Assembly: GCF_034353875.1 (NCBI RefSeq)
Contig: NZ_CP133784.1
Coordinates: 1,674,001-1,738,000, forward strand
Direction: 5' to 3'
Origin: Pseudomonas sp. MH9.2
Lineage (GTDB): Bacteria > Pseudomonadota > Gammaproteobacteria > Pseudomonadales > Pseudomonadaceae
DNA: 64,000 nucleotides
Each line of letters begins with the position of its first letter. Position 1 is the stretch's first letter. Of this stretch, positions 37,772 to 47,048 are shown one piece after another. Under the pieces are notes generated by a model, which was not told the DNA's origin, did no database searches, and saw nothing but the letters and a program-made list of their open reading frames with translations. Both the position numbers and the translations under genes were made by a program.

Positions 37772-38539
37772 ATGTTCCCCAGCTTATTTATCTCTCATGG
37801 CTCGCCGATGCTTGCACTCGAACCCGGCGAAAGCGGCCCTGCACTTGCTCGCCTGGCCGCCGAGCTGCCCAGGCCGCGAGCCATTGTGATCGTATCAGCC
37901 CACTGGGAAAGCCAGGAGCTGCTGGTCAACGCCAACCCGCATCCGGAAACCTGGCATGACTTTGGGGGCTTCCCGCCGGCCTTGTTTGCCGTGCAGTACC
38001 CGGCACCCGGCTTACCCGAACTGTCAACACAGGTGGTCGAACTCCTCACCGCTGGCGGCCTGGCGGCGAAAATCGACAATCAGCGACCGCTTGATCATGG
38101 CGTCTGGGTGCCATTGTCGTTGATGTACCCACAGGCCGATATTCCAGTGGTGCAGGTTTCGCTACCCACCCGCCAAGGGCCTGCCCTGCAAACCCAGGTA
38201 GGACGTGCACTCGCCAACCTGCGTGAGCTAGGTGTGCTGGTGATCGGTTCTGGCAGCATCACCCATAACCTGCGTGAACTGGACTGGCACGCAGGACCGG
38301 AAAGCGTCGAGCCCTGGGCCAAAGAGTTTCGCGACTGGATCATCGACAAGCTGAAGAACAACGACGAAACCGCTCTGCACGACTATCGCCGCCTGGCGCC
38401 CCACGCCGTTCGTAGCCACCCCAGCGATGAACACCTGCTGCCACTTTTCTTTGCCCGCGGTGCCGGAGGCGAATTCAGCATTGCGCACCAAGGCTTCACC
38501 ATGGGCGCGCTGGGGATGGACATTTATCGGTTTGGTTGA
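37772..38539 (+). CDS. ygiD: 4,5-DOPA dioxygenase-like protein (YgiD)
   Basis: Class III extradiol ring-cleavage dioxygenase family. The 255 residues begin MFPSLFISHGSPMLALEPG with the metal-ligand histidine, followed by VIVSAHWESQELLVN with a second. Later segments GSGSITHNLREL and FARGAGGEFSIAHQGFTMG complete the site. E. coli YgiD cleaves L-DOPA; the physiological substrate is unknown. Divergent from tpm. Confidence 0.9.
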   Translation: MFPSLFISHGSPMLALEPGESGPALARLAAELPRPRAIVIVSAHWESQELLVNANPHPETWHDFGGFPPALFAVQYPAPGLPELSTQVVELLTAGGLAAKIDNQRPLDHGVWVPLSLMYPQADIPVVQVSLPTRQGPALQTQVGRALANLRELGVLVIGSGSITHNLRELDWHAGPESVEPWAKEFRDWIIDKLKNNDETALHDYRRLAPHAVRSHPSDEHLLPLFFARGAGGEFSIAHQGFTMGALGMDIYRFG

Positions 38540-38559
38540 GATAGAACCTGTGCAGGCTG

Positions 38560-38665
38560 AGCCACAGCGAAGCCCCGTATGGAGGGGCAAGCGTTTTTGG
38601 TTACTTTTTTGTGGTCCGGCATTCCGGCGCCTGTAAAAAGTGACCCTCCGTAAGGCCGGAACCGT
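38560..38665. repeat. Intergenic repeat after ygiD
   Basis: A stretch with GCGTTTTTGGTTACTTTTTT and, in the opposite sense, TGTAAAAAGTGACC, forming an imperfect inverted arrangement. Similar sequence recurs between Pseudomonas genes, as I recall. There is no coding support despite short open frames. Confidence 0.45.
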
Positions 38666-38720
38666 AACCCCAGTACCCGCAAATGCTGGATATACACGCC
38701 GAATTCATCAATCCACAAAC

Positions 38721-38753
38721 AAAAAAATCCCCGAACCAGTCGGGGATTTTTTT
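38721..38753. terminator. Bidirectional terminator, ygiD/deaD
   Basis: AAAAAAATCCCCG-AACCAGT-CGGGGATTTTTTT is a strong symmetrical stem with A and T tracts. It serves the convergent ygiD and DEAD-box helicase genes. Confidence 0.92.
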
Positions 38754-38779
38754 GTTCAGACGATCAGCTCAAGAGCAGA

Positions 38780-40462
38780 TCAATCTTCGCGATAGCGACG
38801 CAGCTTCAACTGCTTGCCAGCAACGCGGGTGTCTTTCAACTTGGTCAGCAGACGCTCAAGGCCATCTTCCGGCAGTTCTACCAGACTGAAGCTATCACGC
38901 ACCTGGATGCGGCCGATTGCTTCGCGGGCCAGGCCGCCTTCGTTGAGGATTGCACCCAACAGGTTTTTAGCAGCGATACCATCACGCGCACCCAGCGCGG
39001 TACGGCAACGAGCACGGCCTTCAGCCAATGGAACCGGAGCACGACGCTCACGATCAGCACCGCTGCGCTCAGGACGATCACCCGAAGATGAACGATCGCT
39101 ACGCTCACGTGGCGCGCTGGTCGGAACCAGTGGGCGATCACGTTCGATGGCTGCCAGGGTCAATGCTTGACCGTTGGTAGCTTTGCGCAACAGAGCGGCG
39201 GCCAGGGCACGTGGGCTGCAACCGATATCGGCGGTCAGGCGATCAAGCAGATCACCGTGGGTCGATTCAGCATCAGCAACCAGTGGAGCCAGGCTGTTAG
39301 TCAATTTCTTGATGCGAGCATCGAGAACTGCTTGAGCATCCGGCAGGCGGACTTCAGCAACTTTCTGACCTGTAACACGCTCGATCACTTGCAGCATGCG
39401 GCGCTCACGTGGAGTCACCAGCAGCAATGCACGACCTTCGCGACCGGCACGGCCAGTACGGCCGATACGGTGAACGTAGGACTCTGGATCGTAAGGCATG
39501 TCCACGTTGAATACGTGGGTGATACGCGGAACGTCAAGACCACGGGCAGCAACGTCGGTCGCGACCACGATGTCCAGACGGCCATCCTTGAGCGATTCGA
39601 TGACGCGTTCACGTTGGTTCTGAGCAATGTCACCGTTCAGCGCAGCGGCTTTGTAGCCTTTGGCTTCCAGGGCGCTGGCCAGATCCAGAGTCGCTTGCTT
39701 GGTCCGCACGAACATGATCAGTGCGTCGAAGTCTTCCACTTCCAGCAGGCTCAGAACAGCCGAGGTCTTCTGGTCAGCGTGAACCAACAGGTGAGCCTGT
39801 TCGATCGCGGTAACGGTCTGGGTCTTGGTCTGAATCTTGACGTGCTTCGGATCGCGCAGATGGCGCTCAGCGATGGCACGGATCGATTGAGGCAAGGTGG
39901 CCGAGAACAGAACGGTCTGGCGGGTTGCTGGCAAGGCCTTGAAGATAACTTCGAGGTCGTCCATGAAACCCAGCTTCAACATTTCGTCCGCTTCGTCGAG
40001 AACCAGGTGGTTCACGGTAGAGAGGACTTTTTCGTCACGGCGAAGGTGATCGCACAGACGACCCGGCGTGGCGACAACGATCTGCGCGCCATTACGGATA
40101 GCTTTCAATTGCGGGCCCATCGGCGCACCGCCGTAGACAGCCACAACCGTTACGCCCGGCATTTGCTTGGCGTAGGTTTCGAAAGCGGTGGCGACTTGCA
40201 GGGCCAGTTCGCGAGTCGGCGCAAGAATCAGCGCTTGTGGTTCGCGTTTGGCCGGGTCGATGCGATGCAGGATCGGCAGGGCGAACGCGGCGGTTTTACC
40301 CGTACCGGTTTGCGCCTGACCAATCATGTCGTGACCGGCCATGATGATCGGGATAGATTGCTGCTGAATAGCCGAAGGCTCTTCGTAGCCAGTCGCGATA
40401 ACGGCTGCAAGAATATTAGGGTGTAGTTCAAAAGCGGCGAAGCCGCCGATTTCCTGGGTCAT
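38780..40462 (-). CDS. deaD: DEAD-box RNA helicase (DeaD/CsdA)
   Basis: ATP-dependent RNA helicase for ribosome assembly and mRNA decay, important in the cold. It has the Q-motif near residue 20, Walker A AQTGTGKTAAFALP, DEAD box LVLDEADEML, LFSATLPQS and HRIGRTGRAGREG. A C-terminal DbpA-type RNA-binding domain follows an arginine-rich stretch (RERSDRSSSGDRPERSGADR, about residues 450-470). The 560 residues from the ATG at 40462 match the Pseudomonas protein; the frame to 40495 is unsupported. The gene has a long leader. Confidence 0.93.
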   Translation of the reverse strand: MTQEIGGFAAFELHPNILAAVIATGYEEPSAIQQQSIPIIMAGHDMIGQAQTGTGKTAAFALPILHRIDPAKREPQALILAPTRELALQVATAFETYAKQMPGVTVVAVYGGAPMGPQLKAIRNGAQIVVATPGRLCDHLRRDEKVLSTVNHLVLDEADEMLKLGFMDDLEVIFKALPATRQTVLFSATLPQSIRAIAERHLRDPKHVKIQTKTQTVTAIEQAHLLVHADQKTSAVLSLLEVEDFDALIMFVRTKQATLDLASALEAKGYKAAALNGDIAQNQRERVIESLKDGRLDIVVATDVAARGLDVPRITHVFNVDMPYDPESYVHRIGRTGRAGREGRALLLVTPRERRMLQVIERVTGQKVAEVRLPDAQAVLDARIKKLTNSLAPLVADAESTHGDLLDRLTADIGCSPRALAAALLRKATNGQALTLAAIERDRPLVPTSAPRERSDRSSSGDRPERSGADRERRAPVPLAEGRARCRTALGARDGIAAKNLLGAILNEGGLAREAIGRIQVRDSFSLVELPEDGLERLLTKLKDTRVAGKQLKLRRYRED

Positions 40463-40684
40463 GGGTCTGCCTCTAGTGCATCCGCAAAGACCCATGTTCC
40501 AAAGCTGCGCGTGCCGTGTAAGACCCTAGAGTCGCCCTGGCTGCTTTGTCGGCGGGGATTTGCGAAAACGTTTGAATGAATGGATCGTCAAGGATAGTCC
40601 GCAGAGCGAACAAGCAGCCGAAGCTGGCTTCGGGAAATTGCAATACCTGTACGAGGGCCCTGTTAAAGGCCGGCGCGCACTATA
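40463..40684 (-). promoter_or_regulatory. deaD promoter and long leader
   Basis: A clear -10, TATAGT, lies at 40679-40684 (minus) with a GC-rich GCGCGCC discriminator; the -35 is weak. The resulting leader of about 210 bases has no gene. Cold-inducible helicase genes often have such leaders. The rest of the 418-base gap, 40685-40880, holds the A/T-rich upstream part of the divergent crotonase gene, with no feature I can name. Confidence 0.5.
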
Positions 40685-40880
40685 CCGGAATTACGCACGA
40701 AAGTGAGGGTTTTTTAACAAAATAATAGCTGCGCGTTCGTCCGTCGCAGGCTTTGCGCAAATCCATTGCAGTGTCTATTTTGCAAAGGCCCGGTATCGCG
40801 GGGCCACGCTGCTTAAACGGTTCACTGATCCAGGTGTTCACCGCACGTCCAATGCCACTCAGCGCACAAGGATTATGCCT

Positions 40881-41672
40881 ATGCCCTCCTCCTCCACCGG
40901 CCGAGTCAGTCGCGAACAGCGGGGTCATATCATGTTGATCGGCCTGGATCGCGTCGCCAAACGCAACGCCTTTGATCTTGACCTGCTCAATGACCTGAGC
41001 CTCGCCTACGGGGAGTTCGAACGCAACGATGCGGCGCGAGTGGCCGTGGTGTTTGCCCACGGCGATCATTTCACGGCAGGCCTTGATCTGGCTGCGGCGG
41101 GACCGACCCTGGCCAGCGGCTGGGAAGTGCCCGAGGGCGGCTGCGATCCGTGGGGCGTGTTCATCGGCCCCAGGGTCAGCAAGCCGGTGATCGTCGCCGC
41201 TCAGGGTTACTGCCTGACCATCGGCATTGAGCTGATGCTCGCCTCGGACATCAACCTGTGCGCCAGCAACACCCGCTTTGCGCAAATGGAAGTGCAGCGC
41301 GGGATCTTTGCGTTTGGTGGCGCCACCTTGCGCCTGCATCAACGGGCGGGCTGGGGCAATGCCATGCGCTGGTTGCTGACTGGCGATGAGTTCGACGCAC
41401 ATGAGGCTTATCGAATGGGCCTGGTCCAGGAAGTGATGGCCAGCGAGGATTTGCTACCTCGCGCGATCAAACTGGCCGGACGCATCGCCGAGCAAGCACC
41501 GCTAGGGGTCAGGATTACCCTGGCTTCGGCCCGTCAGGCATTGCTGGAGGGGGAAACCGCAGCGGCGAAAAGCTTGCCAGAGCTCATTCGTAGCGTGATG
41601 GACAGCGAAGACGCCAAAGAAGGCGTACGGGCGATGCTGGAACGCAGGCCCGGCGACTTCAAAGGCAACTAG
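40881..41672 (+). CDS. Crotonase/enoyl-CoA hydratase family protein
   Basis: A 263-residue crotonase-fold protein. It has HIMLIGLDRVAKRNAFDLDL at the start, the oxyanion-hole motif FAHGDHFTAGLDLAA and VIVAAQGYCLTIGIELMLAS. The position of the usual second catalytic glutamate reads EVQRGIFAFGG, so it may be a hydratase or a related isomerase; the substrate is unknown. I chose the ATG at 40881, eight bases from AAGGA; an ATG at 40875 is too close to that site. Confidence 0.85.
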   Translation: MPSSSTGRVSREQRGHIMLIGLDRVAKRNAFDLDLLNDLSLAYGEFERNDAARVAVVFAHGDHFTAGLDLAAAGPTLASGWEVPEGGCDPWGVFIGPRVSKPVIVAAQGYCLTIGIELMLASDINLCASNTRFAQMEVQRGIFAFGGATLRLHQRAGWGNAMRWLLTGDEFDAHEAYRMGLVQEVMASEDLLPRAIKLAGRIAEQAPLGVRITLASARQALLEGETAAAKSLPELIRSVMDSEDAKEGVRAMLERRPGDFKGN

Positions 41673-41685
41673 CAGCCCCGGACAA

Positions 41686-42441
41686 TCACGTCGCCGGGCG
41701 GATGGCTTTGATCAACGGCAGCAGCGAATAACCGAGGCGCGGCGCGAGGGCTTCGGCGCGTTCGGTCAGATGCTGCAAGTCCAGCGTCTGCTCCAGATTC
41801 GCCGGCACCATCAGAATCACGTTGCCCTCCTTCACCGGCAGTTCCCAATAGTGGCGGTGATAAAGACCGCGCAACAGCGCAGCGCCCAAGGGTTTACCGT
41901 CATCGGTCGCCCATTGATTGATCACCAGCCAGCCACCCGGATTGAGGTGCTTCTGACAGTTTTCCAGAAATTGCCAGGCCAGATGGCCGACACCCGGGCC
42001 CAGATCGGTGTACAGATCCACGAAGATCAGGTCGGCGGTTTCGGCAGTGCCGAGCAATTCAAGGGCATCGCCAATGCGTATGTACAGGCGCGGGTCATCA
42101 TCCAGACCGAGAAACTCGATGGCCAGCCGCGGTACGTCAGGGCGCAACTCGATGGCTTCGACGTCTTCGAGCGGCAAAAACTTGAGGCAAGCCTGGGTCA
42201 ATGTCCCCGCGCCAAGGCCCAGAAACAGCGCGGTTTCCGGCGCTTCGTGGCACAACGCGCCAATCAGCATGGCGCGGGTGTAGTCGTACTCCAGCCAGCT
42301 AGGGTCGGCGGTGAACGTGCAGCTTTGCTCGATGGCGTCGCCGAATTCAAGGAAGCGATACTCGTCCACTTCCAGCACGCGAATCATGCCGAAATCATCG
42401 TGTACTTCAGCCAGTACACGCTCCACCCTCTCCTCAGTCAT
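41686..42441 (-). CDS. Spermidine synthase-like methyltransferase-fold protein
   Basis: A 251-residue protein with the spermidine synthase/SAM-binding fold: ALFLGLGAGTLTQACLKFLP, VEAIELRPDVPRLAIEF and DLIFVDLYTDLG. The N-terminal tetramerisation part of true SpeE is reduced, so polyamine synthesis is not assured. The start at 42441 (MTEERVERVLAEVHDD) is better supported than the upstream codon at 42471. Convergent with the crotonase gene, 13 bases apart. Confidence 0.82.
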   Translation of the reverse strand: MTEERVERVLAEVHDDFGMIRVLEVDEYRFLEFGDAIEQSCTFTADPSWLEYDYTRAMLIGALCHEAPETALFLGLGAGTLTQACLKFLPLEDVEAIELRPDVPRLAIEFLGLDDDPRLYIRIGDALELLGTAETADLIFVDLYTDLGPGVGHLAWQFLENCQKHLNPGGWLVINQWATDDGKPLGAALLRGLYHRHYWELPVKEGNVILMVPANLEQTLDLQHLTERAEALAPRLGYSLLPLIKAIRPAT

Positions 42442-42523
42442 TGCCGCTCCTATCAAAAAACAAGTAACCAATTGAAAAATAAAGAATAAGTGCCATCAAA
42501 TTCCCAGCAAAACGCTGCCCCCT

Positions 42524-42670
42524 GTAGGAGCGACCGAGACGTAGTCTTGTCTGCGATCTAGCCGGGGTCGCGTCCGACCGAAGCGCTAGCAAAAATAGTG
42601 AATTCACTGCCGTCGGAAGGTCGTTCCGACCTTTTCGCAGACAAGACTGCGCGTCCCGGTCGCTCCTACG
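42524..42670. repeat. 147-bp nested palindrome (REP/BIME-like)
   Basis: The 397-base gap before the DAHP synthase gene contains a near-complete palindrome. The outer arms are GTAGGAGCGACCGAGAC and GTCCCGGTCGCTCCTAC, the inner arms AGTCTTGTCTGCGA and TCGCAGACAAGACT, with GGTCGCGTCCGACCGA inside. Partial copies occur at 46980-46998, 50880-50960, 62625-62750 and 62790-62835. No gene was found in the rest of the gap. Confidence 0.8.
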
Positions 42671-42838
42671 CCCTCCGGGCAGAATCGAGACCGGGCTTGC
42701 TGTACGAAAGCGCGGATTGTCCGCGAACAAGGCCCGAGAGGTCACGTTAATTATTGATTGATCCTACGGCCCCTCCGCTGGCACCCAGGCACTGAACTGC
42801 TAACATGGCCGTCCGACCGTACTGACTTAGAGTTCACC

Positions 42839-44185
42839 ATGAGCCAACCCTGGAGCCCCGACAGCTGGCGGGCAATGCCTGTTCAGCAGCAACCTCAATA
42901 CCCCGACGCCGCGCACGTGTTGCGTGTCGAGCAGAGCCTGGCCGGTTATCCGCCGCTGGTGTTCGCCGGGGAAGCCCGAGAGTTGCGGCGTCAGTTTTCC
43001 GAGGTGACCCAGGGTCGTGCGTTCCTGCTGCAAGGTGGCGACTGCGCAGAAAGCTTTGTCGAGTTCTCTGCAGCGAAGATTCGCGACACCTTCAAAGTGT
43101 TGCTGCAAATGGCCATCGTCATGACCTTCGCTGCCGGCTGCCCGGTGGTCAAAGTCGGACGTATGGCCGGCCAATTCGCCAAGCCTCGTTCCTCCAACGA
43201 CGAAACCATTGGCGGCGTGACGCTCCCGGCCTACCGGGGCGATATCGTCAACGGCATCAGCTTCGATGAAAAAAGCCGCGTGCCCGACCCAGACCGTCTT
43301 TTGCAGGCTTATCACCAGTCCACCGCCACCTTGAACCTCCTGCGCGCATTCGCTCAGGGCGGTTTTGCCGACCTGCATCAGGTGCACCAGTGGAACCTCG
43401 ACTTCATCGCTAATTCAGCGCTGGCCGAAAAGTACAGCCAGCTGGCCGGCCGCATCGACGAAACCCTGGCCTTCATGCGTGCGTGCGGCATGGACACCTC
43501 GCCGCAATTGCGTGAAACCAGCTTTTTCACCGCCCACGAAGCCTTGCTGCTGAATTACGAAGAAGCGTTCGTGCGCCGCGACAGCCTGACCAATGATTAC
43601 TACGACTGCTCGGCACACATGCTGTGGATCGGCGACCGCACGCGGCAACTGGACGGTGCGCATGTCGAGTTCCTGCGTGGGGTCAAAAACCCTATTGGGG
43701 TCAAAGTCGGCCCGAGCATGGACCCGGAAGACCTGATCCGCCTGATCGACACGCTCAACCCGGACAATGATCCAGGTCGCCTGAACCTGATCGCCCGCAT
43801 GGGTGCGAATAAGGTTGGCGATCACCTGCCGCAACTGATTCGGGCGGTCGAACGCGAAGGTCGCAAGGTGCTGTGGAGTTCCGACCCGATGCACGGCAAT
43901 ACGATCAAGGCCAGCAGCGGCTACAAGACCCGTGACTTCGCGCAGATTCTCACCGAGGTCAAACAGTTCTTTCAGGTGCATCAGGCCGAAGGTACTTACG
44001 CTGGGGGCATCCATATCGAGATGACCGGGCAGAACGTCACCGAATGCATCGGCGGCGCACGCCCAATCACCGAAGACAGCCTGTCGGATCGCTACCACAC
44101 CCACTGCGACCCACGGATGAACGCCGACCAGTCGCTGGAATTGGCGTTTTTGATTGCCGAGACATTGAAGCAGGTTCGGCGCTGA
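42839..44185 (+). CDS. Class II DAHP synthase
   Basis: 3-deoxy-7-phosphoheptulonate synthase, first step of the shikimate pathway, of the plant-like class II. The 448 residues start [20 protein letters not shown] and include [56 protein letters not shown] and [16 protein letters not shown], with the metal-binding cysteine, histidine and glutamate. The ATG at 42839 matches the family start. Often linked to secondary metabolism (phenazine), but no such genes are near. Confidence 0.94.
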   Translation: MSQPWSPDSWRAMPVQQQPQYPDAAHVLRVEQSLAGYPPLVFAGEARELRRQFSEVTQGRAFLLQGGDCAESFVEFSAAKIRDTFKVLLQMAIVMTFAAGCPVVKVGRMAGQFAKPRSSNDETIGGVTLPAYRGDIVNGISFDEKSRVPDPDRLLQAYHQSTATLNLLRAFAQGGFADLHQVHQWNLDFIANSALAEKYSQLAGRIDETLAFMRACGMDTSPQLRETSFFTAHEALLLNYEEAFVRRDSLTNDYYDCSAHMLWIGDRTRQLDGAHVEFLRGVKNPIGVKVGPSMDPEDLIRLIDTLNPDNDPGRLNLIARMGANKVGDHLPQLIRAVEREGRKVLWSSDPMHGNTIKASSGYKTRDFAQILTEVKQFFQVHQAEGTYAGGIHIEMTGQNVTECIGGARPITEDSLSDRYHTHCDPRMNADQSLELAFLIAETLKQVRR

Positions 44186-44225
44186 TTGATCCGTTTCTAA
44201 TGTAGGCGCTGCCCAAGGCTGGGAT

Positions 44226-44307
44226 CGACGCTGGCGGCTGGCGCCCGTTGAATCCCTGGGCGGCCAGCGCCATGCGCCGTGCCTGTGAGCGATAGACCTG
44301 CGGACAT
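44226..44307 (-). pseudogene. 5' remnant of a YcaQ-like DNA glycosylase gene
   Basis: On the minus strand AGGAGG (44314-44319 on the plus strand) stands six bases before an ATG at 44307. The first codons read MSAGLSL. One frame shifted, the next codons read SQARRMALAAQGFNGRQPPA, which matches the N-terminus of YcaQ-family winged-helix proteins. After this the similarity stops. I read it as a gene decayed by a one-base frameshift and loss of everything after codon 28 or so. YcaQ unhooks DNA crosslinks in E. coli. The identification rests on a short, characteristic segment. Confidence 0.6.
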
Positions 44308-44357
44308 ACAGAACCTCCTGTTCAGTCCACAACGCTACCTGATCGACCGCCGTGCTG

Positions 44358-44594
44358 TCAGCGTTTCATTGGGTCATTCCAGAACGGCAGCTCTGCCTCC
44401 TGCTGGATATCGGCACGACTCAAACCCAAGTCCTTCAAAGCAGCATCGCTCAGGCTCGTCAGCTGCTGACGTTGACGATGCAGTTCATACCAGCGCAACA
44501 ACTGACGCTTGATCATGCTGATCAGGCGTGTACCCGATGAACTGCGATTCACGCTGCCCCGCACCCACACATAACCTTTTTGACCTTTCATCAT
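44358..44594 (-). CDS. DUF1127 domain protein
   Basis: A 78-residue small basic protein with the DUF1127 motif near the C-terminus, LTSLSDAALKDLGLSRADIQ. Some DUF1127 proteins affect phosphate, carbon or RNA metabolism in other bacteria; the role here is unknown. I chose the ATG at 44594 or the adjacent one at 44591, both close to GGAGGG; the frame to 44645 overlaps the LysR promoter region. Divergent from the LysR gene. Confidence 0.85.
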   Translation of the reverse strand: MMKGQKGYVWVRGSVNRSSSGTRLISMIKRQLLRWYELHRQRQQLTSLSDAALKDLGLSRADIQQEAELPFWNDPMKR

Positions 44595-44688
44595 CTTGCC
44601 CTCCAAGTGGGGATGACTTAAGTCTCGCGTCAGCGCTAAGATCAATCCAACGAATGTTTCTTATGCGCTGCATCTGGGAGATTGATGA

Positions 44689-45543
44689 ATGGCCACCTAC
44701 CCGAGCATCGACAGCGAGCTGTTGCGCACCTTTGTCGCGATTGCCGATGAGGGTGGGTTCACCCGTGCCGGAGAGGTGGTCAACCGCACGCAATCGGCGG
44801 TCAGCATGCAGATGAAACGCCTGGAAGAAGACATTCTTCAGCGCTCGCTCTTTCAAAAGGACGGTCGCACCGTCAGCCTCACCGTCGAGGGTCAGGTGCT
44901 GCTCGGTTATGCCCGACGCATCCTCAAACTGCACAGCGAAGTGTTCAACACCTTGCGCGAACCGCACATGGTCGGCGTGGTGAAAATCGGTTCACCGGAC
45001 GATTACGTGATGCGGTTTCTACCGGGGATTCTGTCGCGCTTCGCTCAGGCCTATCCACTGGTGCAGGTGGAAGTTCACTGTGAACCCTCCAAGCAACTGC
45101 TACAGCGCCAGGACTTGGACTTGAGCATCGTCACCCGAGAACCGGGCACCGAAATTGGCCAGATTTTGCGTCAGGAGCGCTTCGTCTGGATGGAGGCGCG
45201 AGGTTTTTGCCCTCACGAGCAAACGCCGCTGCCGCTGGCGATGTTCAATACCGACTGTTTTTGCCGGATATGGGCCTGCAATGCGCTGGACGCGATGCAG
45301 CGCGAGTACCGTATCGCTTACACCAGCGCCAGCCTGTCGGCGATCAGTGCCGTGGTCACCGCAGGCCTGGCGGTGACTGCGCAACTCGAGAGCTTGCTCA
45401 CCCCGGACCTGCGCATCATCGGCGAGGCCGAAGGAATGCCGCAGTTGCCGTCCGCCAGCATCGTGCTGCTGCGCAATCCGAAAAACACCTCGCCGGTCAC
45501 CGAATGCCTGGCCGAACACATCGCTGACGGCTTCAAACTTTAA
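44689..45543 (+). CDS. LysR-family transcriptional regulator
   Basis: A 284-residue regulator with an N-terminal winged helix (LLRTFVAIADEGGFTRAGEV, NRTQSAVSMQMKRLEEDI) and a C-terminal effector-binding domain. The set ATG has GGGAG upstream. It is divergent from the DUF1127 gene and overlaps the permease gene on the other strand by 11 bases, so either neighbour could be its target. The effector is unknown. Confidence 0.92.
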   Translation: MATYPSIDSELLRTFVAIADEGGFTRAGEVVNRTQSAVSMQMKRLEEDILQRSLFQKDGRTVSLTVEGQVLLGYARRILKLHSEVFNTLREPHMVGVVKIGSPDDYVMRFLPGILSRFAQAYPLVQVEVHCEPSKQLLQRQDLDLSIVTREPGTEIGQILRQERFVWMEARGFCPHEQTPLPLAMFNTDCFCRIWACNALDAMQREYRIAYTSASLSAISAVVTAGLAVTAQLESLLTPDLRIIGEAEGMPQLPSASIVLLRNPKNTSPVTECLAEHIADGFKL

Positions 45544-46279
45544 ACGCGAGCACCACGGCGCAGATCACCAGAAAGCCGCAGAACAACGAACGCAGGCGTT
45601 TTTCCGGCAGCGAATGGGCGAGCCTCACGCCCCAACTGATGCTCAGCAGGCCACCCACTGCCAAGGGAATGCCCATCTGCCAGTTGACGTGGTCATGCAC
45701 CGCGTAAGTGACCAACGTAATGGCGGTACTGGGCGCTGCCAACGCCAGCGCCAACCCTTGAGCCGCCACCTGTGTCGCGCCGAACACGCCGGTCAGAATC
45801 GGGGTCGCCACCACCCCGCTACCGACGCCGAACAGGCCGCCTGTCATCCCCGAGCCGACACCCAGCAGCCATAGCCATTTAACATGACGCAATTCGCTGC
45901 TGGCCTGGCCCTTGTGCCAATACATTTGAATCAGGTTAAACAGCGTCAGCACAATCAAGAACGCGACGAAGCCCAAACGCATAGTGTGCGCATCCAGGCG
46001 CACCGCCCACAACGACGTCAGCCAGGCGAAGCAAAAACCGGGAATGATCAGCATCAGGGCATTGCGCAGGGAAATCCGGTTGCGCTGGTGATAACGCAAC
46101 AATGCCAATAACACGTTAGGCAAGACCATGAGCAACGCCGTGCCTTGTGCCATTTGCTGATTCAGACCAAACAACACCCCCAGCGCAGGAATCGCGACCA
46201 GACCGCCGCCGATGCCAAACAACCCACCCAACGTCCCCATGACGGTGCCCAACAAAACATACATCCCGATTTCAATCAC
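45533..46279 (-). CDS. TauE/SafE-family permease
   Basis: Polytopic membrane protein of the sulfite-exporter family (DUF81). The repeated signature GTLGGLFGIGGGLVAIPALG at the start and GMTGGLFGVGSGVVATPIL in the second half, plus about eight hydrophobic segments, define it. The start is uncertain. I placed it at the GTG at 46279 (VIEIGMYVLLGTVMG), preceded by GGGGA; ATG codons at 46309 and 46264 are alternatives. It transports sulfur-containing or organic anions; the substrate is unknown. Confidence 0.85.
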   Translation of the reverse strand: MIEIGMYVLLGTVMGTLGGLFGIGGGLVAIPALGVLFGLNQQMAQGTALLMVLPNVLLALLRYHQRNRISLRNALMLIIPGFCFAWLTSLWAVRLDAHTMRLGFVAFLIVLTLFNLIQMYWHKGQASSELRHVKWLWLLGVGSGMTGGLFGVGSGVVATPILTGVFGATQVAAQGLALALAAPSTAITLVTYAVHDHVNWQMGIPLAVGGLLSISWGVRLAHSLPEKRLRSLFCGFLVICAVVLAFKV

Positions 46280-46489
46280 ACCGCGTCCCCAGTCAATCCA
46301 TGGGCGCATGCTACGCAGTCCGATGACGTAGGGAAACGCAAAGGCAGCCGCAGCGCCTTCACATTCCATGCACAGAGGCTTCGCCTTTCATGAATGCGAC
46401 GGCGACTGACGCTGAGCCGTAGAATTTATCTGGTGCATTAAAGATCGCGGCACTAAATTAGAGCGCATTACCGCACACAGGACTCTCAC

Positions 46490-46960
46490 ATGAGCGCTGA
46501 CGACAGCTCCACCCCCAACGCAGACAATGGCAACCATCTGCTGCTCGACAGTCAGCTGTGCTTCACCCTGTACTCGACATCGCTGATGATGACCAAGGTC
46601 TACAAACCTTTGCTGCAAGCGCTGGGCCTGACTTATCCACAGTACCTGGCGATGATGGTGCTCTGGGAACACGACGGCATGACGGTGGGTGAAGTCAGCA
46701 CGCGACTGCTGACCGACCCGGGGTCCCTGACCCCCTTGCTCAAACGCCTTGAAGGCGAAGGCCTGCTGAGCCGCACCCGGAGCAAGGAAGACGAGCGTGT
46801 TGTCCACCTGCACCTCACCGAACAAGGCCGTACGCTGCGCGAAAAAGCCAAAAGCGTGCCCTCCTGCATCTTCGCCGCCACAGGCACAACACTAGACACA
46901 CTGAAAAACCTGCAACGCGAACTGCTCGCCCTGCGCGGGAATTTGCACGACAACCTTTGA
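46490..46960 (+). CDS. ohrR: OhrR-type MarR-family peroxide sensor
   Basis: A 156-residue MarR regulator. Residues 20-60 read LDSQLCFTLYSTSLMMTKVY and TYPQYLAMMVLWEHDGMTV, matching OhrR, including the single reactive cysteine that senses organic hydroperoxides. The wing (SRTRSKEDERVVHLHLTEQG) is intact. A second cysteine (PSCIFAATG) near the C-terminus suits the two-cysteine type. In PAO1 ohr lies directly after ohrR and before efp; here that space holds only 111 bases. Confidence 0.85.
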   Translation: MSADDSSTPNADNGNHLLLDSQLCFTLYSTSLMMTKVYKPLLQALGLTYPQYLAMMVLWEHDGMTVGEVSTRLLTDPGSLTPLLKRLEGEGLLSRTRSKEDERVVHLHLTEQGRTLREKAKSVPSCIFAATGTTLDTLKNLQRELLALRGNLHDNL

Positions 46961-47014
46961 TAAATCTGCAGGCGCTGACTTGTCTGCGAAGACCAGACTT
47001 CACCGATCAACGCA

Positions 47015-47048
47015 TGCAAAAAAGCCCGACTCGATGGTCGGGCTTTCG
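47015..47048 (-). terminator. efp terminator
   Basis: AAAGCCCGAC-TCGATG-GTCGGGCTTT with a T-tract (CTTTTTTGC) on the minus strand. It ends 25 bases past the efp stop. A 19-base piece of the palindromic repeat (GACTTGTCTGCGAAGACC) lies just upstream of it. Confidence 0.88.
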
